From: CAZUYC01 sp964624475
GTDB taxonomy: Bacteria; Myxococcota_A; UBA9160; SMWR01
Assembly: GCA_964624475.1 (NCBI GenBank)
Contig: CAZUYC010000069.1
Span: forward strand, 1 to 64,000
Reading direction: 5' to 3'
Length of the DNA: 64,000 bases
A model generated the notes under the pieces. The model had not been told where the DNA came from, made no database searches, and was given only the letters and a program-made list of their open reading frames with translations. The position numbers and the translations under genes were made by a program. This document shows positions 7,955 to 15,199 of the stretch, piece after piece; the first letter of the stretch is position 1, and each line of letters opens with the position of its first letter.

Positions 7955-8366
7955 CACCAACGTCCTCGTCTACCGGTTCGACCCTCGCTTCCCGGAGAAG
8001 CAGCGCGTCGCGACCGAGCTCCTGCGCCGGGGTATCGCGGAGGACACCGTGCGCGTTCCGCACCAGGGGATCCTCGAGTTCGTCCAGGTCGTGTCGCGTC
8101 CCCTGCGCGGAGCGCCGCCGCTTCTCCCGCTCGACGCGGCGCTGCGCGAAGCGGAGGAGATGCTCGCCGAGTTCACGGTCCTCTACCCGAACGAGGCGCT
8201 GCTGCGGACCGCGCTGCGCGGGAGCGCCGCCTACCAGCTTTCCTGGATGGACGCCCATTTCTGGGCCTACGCCGAGCACTACGGGCTCTCGCCGCTCTTT
8301 TCCGAGGACTTTCAGCACGAGCGCCTTTACGGGACGGTGCGAGTGGTCGATCCGTTCCGCGCGTAG
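7938..8366 (+). CDS. PIN-domain ribonuclease toxin (VapC-like)
   Basis: 142 residues. ALVDTNVLVYRFDP at the N-terminus has the first PIN acidic residue; further acidic positions are the Glu in LEFVQVVSRP, the Asp in LSWMDAHFWAYAEHYG and PLFSEDFQHER near the end. This is the four-acid PIN arrangement of magnesium-dependent endoribonucleases. GTG start at 7938, inside the antitoxin gene. A type II toxin-antitoxin pair is the simplest reading. Confidence 0.85.
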   Translation: MAALVDTNVLVYRFDPRFPEKQRVATELLRRGIAEDTVRVPHQGILEFVQVVSRPLRGAPPLLPLDAALREAEEMLAEFTVLYPNEALLRTALRGSAAYQLSWMDAHFWAYAEHYGLSPLFSEDFQHERLYGTVRVVDPFRA

Positions 8367-8533
8367 GGAGGGCGCGGGCCGGAAGCTTCAGGCGGCGCGG
8401 CCGAGCTCGTCGAGGAGGGCTCGGCGAAGCGCAGATCCATCCGCCGCGCCGTCTCTCGCGCTTCGCGGTAGGCCGCTTCGACCGCGGGGGGCCCGGCGCT
8501 CCCGCCGCGTCGCACGTGTTACGTTTCGGGCCC

Positions 8534-9898
8534 ATGCCGCGCGCTCGGGCGCCGATTCTGGCCGCGCTGCTCTTGGCCGGTTGCGGCGGCGAGCCCGTCC
8601 CGCGCCTCTTCTTGCTCGTGAGCGTCGATACGCTGCGCGCGGACCGCCTGGGCGCCTACGGGAGCGACCGCGGGCTCACGCCCCGGATCGACGCGCTCGC
8701 GCGCGAGAGCGAGCTCTTCAGCGCCGCCTATGCTCCCGCCTCCCACACGCTCCCTTCCGTCGCGGCGCTCTGGACCGGGCGCCTCCCGCAGGAGATCGGG
8801 GTCGTCGACAACCTCTCGCGTCTCGAGCCGGGCGTACCGACGCTGGCCTCGGAGCTCGCGCAGCGCGGCTTCTCCACCGGCGCGGTCGTGAGCAACTGGG
8901 TCCTGCGCCGCGCCTGTGGGCTCGATGCGGGGTTCGCGGTCTACGACGACCGCCTGCCGCAGCAGGAGACCGCTCGCGAGGTGCCCGAGCGGGCCGCGAG
9001 CGACACGACCGACGCCGCGCTCCGCCTCGTCGCGGAGTGCGCCGCCAAGCCCGAGGGCCGCTGCCTGGTCTGGGTGCACTACCAGGATCCCCACGGCCCC
9101 TACGCGCCGCCCGGCGGGCGCGAGCGCCACCTCGCGCGCGAGCGCGCCGAGGCCGACGGCCGCCGGCTCCTCCCGCTCCTGCCGGGGCCCTTCGGAGCGG
9201 GTGGGATCCCGAGCTACCAGGCCCTGGGCGGCGAGCGGGAGGTCGCCTTCTACCGGGCCGGCTACGACGCCGAGGTCGCCTATCTCGACGCCGAGCTCGG
9301 CAGGCTCCTCGACGGCGTGCGCGAGCGGGGCCTGTGGGAGCGCGCGGTCGTGGTGGTGACGGCGGACCACGGCGAATCGCTCGGTGAGAACGACTACTGG
9401 TTCGGGCACGGCGAGGACCTGACCGAGGTGCTGGTGCGCGTGCCGCTCCTGCTGCGGGTGCCGGGCCGCGCGCCGCGCGAGCGCAGCGACATCGCCTCGC
9501 TCGTCGACCTGCGCCGGACCCTGCTCGCGCTCGCGACGGGCGAGCCCGGCCCGCCCGGCGAGCGCGGGCGCGATCTGCTCGCCGCCGAGGCGCCGCAGGG
9601 CGCGAGCCGCCCGCTGCTCGCCACGCTCGGCGGCGCGCGCGTCCCCCGCTACGCCCTCGTCGACGGCGAGTTCAAGTACGTCGTGGTCCGGCAGGACGAG
9701 GCGTGGCGGGGCCGCCTGTATCGCCGCGGCGACGACACGACCGACCTCTCGGCCCCGGCCCCGCACGTCGCCCGCGCGATGCGCTCGCGCCTCGAGCAGG
9801 TCCTGCAGAGCCTTCCCGAGCCGGAGCGGGCCGCCGAGCGCCGGCTCGACGACGCGGAGCGCGCGAACCTGCGCGCCCTCGGCTACCTGCCGGAGTGA
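8534..9898 (+). CDS. Lipoprotein sulfatase-fold hydrolase
   Basis: About 454 residues. The ATG at 8534 gives a short lipoprotein signal with lipobox LAGC (Cys near residue 17); the in-frame GTG at 8516 would only lengthen the n-region. The sulfatase fold follows: SVDTLRADRLGAYG (metal ligand), APASHTLPSVAALWTG where a Thr replaces the formylglycine Cys of CxPSR, HYQDPHGPY, and VVTADHGESLGEN. These are the marks of arylsulfatase-like enzymes lacking the formylglycine nucleophile, probably phosphodiesterases or transferases on the periplasmic face. Its last codons overlap the convergent SRAP gene by 16 bases. Confidence 0.85.
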   Translation: MPRARAPILAALLLAGCGGEPVPRLFLLVSVDTLRADRLGAYGSDRGLTPRIDALARESELFSAAYAPASHTLPSVAALWTGRLPQEIGVVDNLSRLEPGVPTLASELAQRGFSTGAVVSNWVLRRACGLDAGFAVYDDRLPQQETAREVPERAASDTTDAALRLVAECAAKPEGRCLVWVHYQDPHGPYAPPGGRERHLARERAEADGRRLLPLLPGPFGAGGIPSYQALGGEREVAFYRAGYDAEVAYLDAELGRLLDGVRERGLWERAVVVVTADHGESLGENDYWFGHGEDLTEVLVRVPLLLRVPGRAPRERSDIASLVDLRRTLLALATGEPGPPGERGRDLLAAEAPQGASRPLLATLGGARVPRYALVDGEFKYVVVRQDEAWRGRLYRRGDDTTDLSAPAPHVARAMRSRLEQVLQSLPEPERAAERRLDDAERANLRALGYLPE

Positions 9899-10587
9899 TC
9901 GCCCTCCACCTCGAGCCGCGCGATGCAGGCCGCATCGTCGTGCTCGGTGCGGTTCACGCGCCGGCTCACGGGGCGGAGCTCGAGCTCGGCGCCGGCGAAG
10001 GGCACGAGCAGCGGAGCGATCCTGCGCGGGTCGCGAAGCGCGGGATCGAGCCACGCCTCGAGATCGCGCTCGGCGAGGATCGCCGGCATGCGGTCGTGCA
10101 GGGCGCGCACGCGCTCGTTGGCCGCCACGGTGAGCAGCACGCAGGTCTCGAGCCGCGCCCCCTGCTCGCCGAGCCAGCGCTCGAAGAGACCGGCGATCGC
10201 GAAGGGCGCGCCATCCGGGAGCGCGATGCGGTAGGGCTCGCGGGGTCCGGAGCCCGAGGCGCTCGCGGCCCATTCGTAGAACCCGTCCGCGGGCACCAGG
10301 CAGCGCCGCAGGCGCAGCGCCTCGCGGAACGCGGGCCGGACGGCCGCCGTCTCCGCGCGGGCGTTGATGAGCCGCGACGCGATCCGCGGGTCGCGCGCGA
10401 AGGCCGGGACGAGCCCCCAGCGCCGCATGCGGAGCTCCCGGCGCCCCTCGGGCGTCCGCCACAGCGTGGCCACCTCCTGGCCGGGTGCGACGTTCCAGCG
10501 CGGAGCGAGCTCCTCGGGCAGGGCGTCGATCTCGAAGGCGCGCGCGAGGACCTCGCGGCTCGTGGTCAACGTGAACCGTCCGCACAC
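9883..10587 (-). CDS. yedK: SRAP-family abasic-site protein (YedK/HMCES)
   Basis: 234 residues. The catalytic Cys2 is intact after Met removal (MCGRFTLT), with the SRAP motifs RWNVAPGQEV, RWGLVP, INARAET, CLVPADGFYEW and HDRMPAIL. SRAP proteins form a covalent thiazolidine link to abasic sites in single-stranded DNA and protect them at replication forks. Normal bacterial length. Convergent with the sulfatase gene and monocistronic. Confidence 0.92.
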   Translation of the reverse strand: MCGRFTLTTSREVLARAFEIDALPEELAPRWNVAPGQEVATLWRTPEGRRELRMRRWGLVPAFARDPRIASRLINARAETAAVRPAFREALRLRRCLVPADGFYEWAASASGSGPREPYRIALPDGAPFAIAGLFERWLGEQGARLETCVLLTVAANERVRALHDRMPAILAERDLEAWLDPALRDPRRIAPLLVPFAGAELELRPVSRRVNRTEHDDAACIARLEVEGDHSGR

Positions 10588-10834
10588 GGCCGCCGCGACT
10601 CCTCCCGTTCCGAGGGTACCGCGTCCCCGGTCCGTGCGATGGAAACCTTTCGCCGCGTGCCGCGATTTTTCTCCTTCTGCGGCAATCCTCTTCCCAATTC
10701 GCGTCCCCGGCCGATGCGCAAGCCTTCGGCATCGGTGGGCCCGAGCCGCGCGCCGCCGCCCCCGAATGCGATCCGACGCGACCCGGTGTGCACGCTTCTT
10801 GCAAGCCGCGCACCGGGGAACTGCGTGAGAGGGA

Positions 10835-12211
10835 ATGGAGTCGCGCGTGCGCGCATGGTCCCGGCTCGCCTCCGCGGCGCTCCTCGGCGCCGCGGCGCCG
10901 GGCTGCTACTACGGGCACATCAACCGCGACATCGATCGGACGCCCACCGTCGACGCCGGCGTCGGCGCCTCGATCCTGATGCCCGGCCAGTCCGCGCCGA
11001 TGGCCGTACCCGGAGCCGGAGCGCCCGGCGCGTCCACGACCGTGGGGCCGCCGGGAGCGGGCGCTCCCGGGCCCGCATCGGGACCGGCCGTCGAGACGGG
11101 TGGGCCCGCGCGGCCCCAGGCATCGGGACCGGCCGTTGAGGCGGGTGGCCCCGCGCCGCCCCAGGCATCGGGACCGGGCGTCGAGACGGGTGGCCCCGCG
11201 CCGGCCCAGGGCGCGCCGATCTCGCTGATCGGGGGCTCGCAGATCGACGAGGAGCGCCACCTCGAGATCCGCGAGGAGCCGGTCTGGTGGAAGTACGTCA
11301 CCCTGCCCTTCGCCGTTGTCGCCGCTCCCTTCAAGCTCGCCGCCGATGCCGTGCGCGGGGAGCCCGAGGCCGGCCCCGCGCTGCCCGAGCAGGCGCCGGA
11401 GCGGCCGGAGGCGGCGCGCAGCCGACCGCAGGTCGACTACGAGTCGGCGCGTCTCCAGCAGCTCGAGCAGGAGATCGACCGGCGCGGCACGTCGGCCCCG
11501 CCGGTCGCAGCGCGGCCGCGCGCGCAGGCCTCGATCTCCGACGAGCTCGCCGCGCTCCAGCGCGTCCCCGGGGCGGGCGGAGCCGCTCCCGCGCGGCCGA
11601 CGCCGGCGCCGGCCCCTCCAGGTCGCGCGCAGCCGCCCCCGGTCGCGGCGGCGGCGGGCCCCGCCGACGGGATCGTGGACCGCGACGGCGACGGGCGCGT
11701 GGACCTTTGGATCTACCGCGAGGAAGGGCAGATCGCGCGGCGCGTCCTCGACGAGAACTTCGATGGTCGGGCCGACCGCACGCTCCTCTACGACCCCGCG
11801 ACCGGAGAGGTCGCGCGCGTCGAGGAGGATGCGAACGAGGACGGGGCGATCGACGCCTGGACCGAGTACCGGGACGGCGCGATCCTGCGCCGGCGGGCCG
11901 ACGCCGACTTCGACGGCGCCGTGGATACCTGGACCTTCTACCGCGGCGGCCGGATCGTCCGCCACGAGCAGGACGCCACCGGCGACGGCTTCCGCGACCG
12001 CGTCGGCTTCTACGAGGACGGCCGCCTCGCGCGCGACGAGGTCGACCAGAACGCGGACGGCCGCCCGGACACCGTGAACCACTACGACGCCCGCGAGCAG
12101 GTGGTGCGGCGCGAGGAGGACACCGATTTCGACGGGTCCATGGACCGCGTGTCGCATTTCGAGAGCGGGCGGCTCGCCCGGCGTGAGATCATCGACCCGG
12201 AGACGCGCTAG
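10835..12211 (+). CDS. Exported repeat protein with EF-hand-like DxDxDG loops
   Basis: 458 residues. An N-terminal signal-like segment ends near APGC (residue ~24), a weak lipobox. Residues ~80-125 are three 15-residue repeats (ASGPAVETGGPARPQ type) from a 45-bp DNA tandem repeat. A hydrophobic stretch KYVTLPFAVVAAPFKL follows near 155, then a Pro/Ala-rich linker. The last 180 residues are about seven degenerate repeats of the form D-x-D-G-x-x-D-x-W-x-x-Y (GDGRVDLWIYREEGQ, DFDGAVDTWTFYRGGR, ADGRPDTVNHY). These resemble calcium-binding loops in cell-surface proteins of Myxococcota-like bacteria. The next gene starts two bases after the stop. Function unknown; a calcium-stabilised envelope protein is an inference. 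Confidence 0.7.
   Translation: MESRVRAWSRLASAALLGAAAPGCYYGHINRDIDRTPTVDAGVGASILMPGQSAPMAVPGAGAPGASTTVGPPGAGAPGPASGPAVETGGPARPQASGPAVEAGGPAPPQASGPGVETGGPAPAQGAPISLIGGSQIDEERHLEIREEPVWWKYVTLPFAVVAAPFKLAADAVRGEPEAGPALPEQAPERPEAARSRPQVDYESARLQQLEQEIDRRGTSAPPVAARPRAQASISDELAALQRVPGAGGAAPARPTPAPAPPGRAQPPPVAAAAGPADGIVDRDGDGRVDLWIYREEGQIARRVLDENFDGRADRTLLYDPATGEVARVEEDANEDGAIDAWTEYRDGAILRRRADADFDGAVDTWTFYRGGRIVRHEQDATGDGFRDRVGFYEDGRLARDEVDQNADGRPDTVNHYDAREQVVRREEDTDFDGSMDRVSHFESGRLARREIIDPETR
11075..11209 (+). repeat. Tandem 45-bp repeat, three copies
   Basis: Three adjacent 45-bp units start at 11075, 11120 and 11165, each beginning GCATCGGGACCGG, with few mismatches. They are in frame and encode a Gly/Pro-rich spacer; copy number may vary between strains. 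Confidence 0.85.
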
Positions 12212-12213
12212 CC

Positions 12214-12720
12214 ATGCCCCGCAACCTGGTCCAGGCGATCGCCTTCCTGCTCGGGTTCTGGATCGCGCTCCTGCTCTCGCCCTTCACGACCTGGGCGGCC
12301 GGCGGCGAGGACGCCGCGTTCGTGGCGCAAGAGGGCGAGTTCCACCGCGCGGTGAACGCGGAGCGCGCGACGCGCCACCTGATCGCGCTCAGGCGCCGCG
12401 CCGACCTCGACGCGGTGGCCCGCGCGCACAGCGCCGACATGGCGCGGCGCGCCTACCTGAGCCACGTGACGCCCGAGGGCCTGGACCCCGTCGACCGCCT
12501 CGCGCGCGCGGGGCTCTCCGGGTGGAGCCTCGCGGCCGAGAACGCGGGCCTGACCTCGAAGAGCGAGCCGAACCGCGAGATCCTGGTCGGCTGGCTCGCC
12601 TCGCCCGTCCACCGCGAGAACCTCCACGCCCCGCCGTGGAATGCGACCGGCATCGGGATCGCCCGGGCTCCGGACGGGACCCTCTACTACACGCAGCTCT
12701 ACCTGACGTACCCCCGATGA
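12214..12720 (+). CDS. CAP-domain (SCP/PR-1) secreted protein
   Basis: 168 residues. Signal peptide with hydrophobic core AIAFLLGFWIALLLSPF, then a compact bacterial CAP domain: LDAVARAHSADMARRAYLSHVTPEG, AENAG, GWLASPVHRENLHAPPWNATGIGIA and a final TLYYTQLYLT strand. The His/Glu positions of the CAP cavity are present. CAP proteins are extracytoplasmic; bacterial roles are poorly known. The stop overlaps the next gene's ATG (ATGA at 12717-12720), so the two are translationally linked. Confidence 0.85.
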   Translation: MPRNLVQAIAFLLGFWIALLLSPFTTWAAGGEDAAFVAQEGEFHRAVNAERATRHLIALRRRADLDAVARAHSADMARRAYLSHVTPEGLDPVDRLARAGLSGWSLAAENAGLTSKSEPNREILVGWLASPVHRENLHAPPWNATGIGIARAPDGTLYYTQLYLTYPR

Positions 12721-13655
12721 AGCCCACCCGCCGACGCTGGACTCCGCGCGCGAGGGCGCGCGTGCCGCGGCTCGGCGCCGTGGTGGTCTGCCTCTGCGCC
12801 GGCCCGACCCTCGCCGAGAGCATCAGCGGCGTCTGCCCCGACGGGAGCATCTTCATCGTGCAAAGCGCGAGCGCGATCCCGTGCGAGGAAGCGCGCCGCG
12901 TCGAGCCCGAGCACGTGCCGCCGATCAAGCCGCAGTACCTGCCCCGCCCCTACGCGTGGGAGGTGTTCCAGTCCCGCCAGGACCCCAACAACCCCTACAA
13001 CCTCGTCGGATCCGGGCGCGCCGCCGGCGAGCGGCCGGTTCCGCCGGCCCCCACCGAGCCGGCCGGCGCGCCCCCGCGGCCGGCGGCCGCACCGCCGCCG
13101 GAGGCGGGTGCTGCACCCCAGGTCACCGCCGCCGCGCCCGCCCTCCCGGGCGCCCCGACGCTGCCTCGCCGCGCCACCCCGCCGGTCGCCCTCGCGCTCG
13201 GCAGCGATGAGATCCGCGACCTCGTCGCGATCGTCGAACTCTCGCAGCAGCGCTCCCCGGCGATGCTCGTCGAGCCGGACGCGCGCGAGCCCGAGATCCT
13301 GCTGCGCCTCGCGCGCTCGAGCGCCTTCGAGGCCCGCCTGCGCGATGCCTTCGCCGCCGCGGGCCAACCCGTGGCGGCGGGACCCGTGCTGGTCTTCGCC
13401 GCCGAGGCGCTGGCTCCGTACGCGTTCTACGCCAACCTGACCTTCGCGCAGGGCCACGTCGCCTATCACCCGGACCCGCAGGACCGCCGCGAGATCGGGA
13501 TCCTGCGCGGCCGCCAGGGCGACCTCGCCGCGGGCGAGCTCGCGCTCGGCTACGTCGTGCTGCCCGAGGGCTCCGACCTCGCCGAGCCGATGGACGTGTA
13601 CTGGAACGACCGGCGCATCACCGCGGTCTTCGCGCCGGGCGGGGACGGTGTTTAG
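12717..13655 (+). CDS. Exported hypothetical protein with Pro/Ala-rich linker
   Basis: 312 residues, not recognised. A signal peptide with cleavage near TLAES is followed by a small Cys-containing N-domain (ISGVCPDGSIF ... IPCEEARR), the motif DPNNPYNLVGSG, a Pro/Ala-rich linker at residues ~105-150 and a C-terminal globular part without known motifs. It is coupled to the CAP-domain gene by an ATGA overlap. The stop codon (13653-13655) lies inside the left arm of a 42-bp inverted repeat, so the last residues (GGDGV) are encoded by that repeat and the original C-terminus may have been replaced. Confidence 0.65.
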   Translation: MKPTRRRWTPRARARVPRLGAVVVCLCAGPTLAESISGVCPDGSIFIVQSASAIPCEEARRVEPEHVPPIKPQYLPRPYAWEVFQSRQDPNNPYNLVGSGRAAGERPVPPAPTEPAGAPPRPAAAPPPEAGAAPQVTAAAPALPGAPTLPRRATPPVALALGSDEIRDLVAIVELSQQRSPAMLVEPDAREPEILLRLARSSAFEARLRDAFAAAGQPVAAGPVLVFAAEALAPYAFYANLTFAQGHVAYHPDPQDRREIGILRGRQGDLAAGELALGYVVLPEGSDLAEPMDVYWNDRRITAVFAPGGDGV

Positions 13656-13755
13656 ATCTTTCGAATTTTCAGATTCTCCTTGCACCCCCGGGTGGTCTCT
13701 TGGGGGTTCTGTCAGGAGAATCTGAAAATTCGAAAGATCTAAACACCGTCCCCGC
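13639..13755. repeat. REPIN-like 42-bp perfect inverted repeat
   Basis: 13639-13680 and 13714-13755 are exact reverse complements (42 bp, AT-richer than surroundings) separated by 33 bases. The loop itself can pair (ACCCCC with GGGGGT). Outer ends read GGGGACGGTG and CACCGTCCCC, the style of repeats mobilised by REP-associated tyrosine transposases (RAYTs). The left arm contains the stop codon of the upstream gene. As RNA it would form a very stable hairpin and could also act as a terminator between 12717-13655 and 13791. Confidence 0.85.
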
Positions 13756-13790
13756 GGCGCTCGCCCCGGCCACGGTATGCTGCCCGCGGC

Positions 13791-15041
13791 ATGCGGCGGC
13801 GCGCGGACGTGTGGGTGATCGGCGGCGGCGTGATCGGCGTGTGCGCCGCGCACTTCCTGGCCGAGCGCGGCGTGGCGGTCGGCCTGCTGGAGCGCGGCGA
13901 GATCGCCTCGGGCGCCTCGCACGGGAACGCCGGCTGGATCTTTCCGAGCCACAGCCTGCCCATCCCGGGGCCGGGCGCGATGCGCCGGAGCGCGCGCTGG
14001 CTGCTCGACCCGGAGAGCCCGCTCTACATCCGCCCGCTTCCGCGGCCCTCGCTCTTGCGCTGGCTCTGGCTCTTTGGCGCCGCCTGCCGCGAGGAGCGCG
14101 CGCGGGAGAGCTGGCGGCTGCGCCGCGCGCTCGGGACGGCGAGCCTCGCGCTCTACGCGAAGCTCGCGGCGCGCCCGGGCCTCGACTTCGGCTGGAGCTC
14201 GCGCGGGCTCGCGATCGCCTGCCGCAGCGACGCGGGGCTGCGCGAGCTCGCCGCCGAGCTCGACCTGCTCGAGGGCGCGGGCGGTGCCTGCGAGCGCCTC
14301 GACGGCGACGAGCTGCGCCGACGCCTCCCGGGGCTCGGCCCGCACCTGCGCGGCGGCGCCTATCTCCCCGACGACGCGCACCTGACCCCCGGCGATTTCG
14401 TGCGCGGGCTCGCGCGCGACCTCGAGGCGCGCGGCGTCCCCGTCGCGACCCAGACCGAGGTACTCAGGGTCCAGCGCGCGCCGGGCCGAGGCCTGGTTCT
14501 CTGGACCACGCGCGGCGACCTCGAGGCCGCGAGCGTGGTGCTCGCCGCGGGCGCCTGGAGCCCCGGCCTCGCGCGTGCGGTCGGGCTGCACCTCCCCGTC
14601 GAGGCCGCCAAGGGCTACAGCGTGACGGTGCGCCGCCCGCCGGGCGTGCCCGAGATCCCCGTGATGCTCGCCGAGGCGAAGGTGATCGCGACCCCCATGG
14701 GCCACGAGCTCCGCTTCGCCGGCACCCTCGAGCTCGCCGGCCTCGATACGAGCGTAAACGCGCGGCGCGTGCGCGCGCTCGAGCGGGGCGCGCGCGAGCT
14801 CCTGCCGGGCCTGCCGCCCTTCGAGGTAGTCGAGACCTGGCGGGGCCTGCGGCCTCTCACGCCCGACGACCTCCCCATCATCGGCCGCAGCCGGCGCTGC
14901 CCCGAGCTCCTGATCGCGACCGGCCACGGCATGAGCGGGATGTGCCAGGGCCCGATCACCGGCGAGCTCGTGGCGCAGCTCGCCGTCGGCGAGCCCCCGA
15001 GCCTCGACCTGGCCCCCTTCTCGCCCGACCGCTTCGGGTAG
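13791..15041 (+). CDS. FAD-dependent amino-acid oxidoreductase (DadA-like)
   Basis: 416 residues. WVIGGGVIGVCAAHFLAERG at residues 8-27 is the Rossmann dinucleotide-binding motif with the acidic end at LLERGE. The DAO-family features continue: SHGNAGWIFPS after the FAD motif, a middle LTPGDFVRGLARDL, VVLAAGAWSPGLAR, and a C-terminal RGLRPLTPDDLPIIGRS and ATGHGMSGMCQGPITG. The pattern is closest to D-amino-acid dehydrogenases of the DadA type. Substrate not determined by context: the gene stands between the inverted repeat and the giant exported protein. Confidence 0.85.
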   Translation: MRRRADVWVIGGGVIGVCAAHFLAERGVAVGLLERGEIASGASHGNAGWIFPSHSLPIPGPGAMRRSARWLLDPESPLYIRPLPRPSLLRWLWLFGAACREERARESWRLRRALGTASLALYAKLAARPGLDFGWSSRGLAIACRSDAGLRELAAELDLLEGAGGACERLDGDELRRRLPGLGPHLRGGAYLPDDAHLTPGDFVRGLARDLEARGVPVATQTEVLRVQRAPGRGLVLWTTRGDLEAASVVLAAGAWSPGLARAVGLHLPVEAAKGYSVTVRRPPGVPEIPVMLAEAKVIATPMGHELRFAGTLELAGLDTSVNARRVRALERGARELLPGLPPFEVVETWRGLRPLTPDDLPIIGRSRRCPELLIATGHGMSGMCQGPITGELVAQLAVGEPPSLDLAPFSPDRFG

Positions 15042-15199
15042 GCGCAATCGGCTTCGCCGATCGCGCGTCGCCCTGCTGGCGCGAGCGGACACGACATCGC
15101 TCCCCGGGGTCCCGACTCGTGGGCCGATCCTCCCGCGCGAGACGACTGTGCGGGTAGGTCGCGCGCCTGATAGACTCCGCCGCGCTGGAGAGGATCCGC

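Noticed and set aside
8367..8515. Minus-strand frame near 8327-8515 reading AYREARETARRMDLRFAEPS
   Set aside because: Possible C-terminal helix of a lost gene, but too short and unsupported to call.
11316..12077. 253-codon Arg/Ser-rich plus-strand frame
   Set aside because: Shadow of the repeat protein gene.
8519..12157. 1212-codon minus-strand frame opposite the sulfatase, SRAP and repeat-protein genes
   Set aside because: Shadow frame produced by high GC; it runs antisense through three supported genes.
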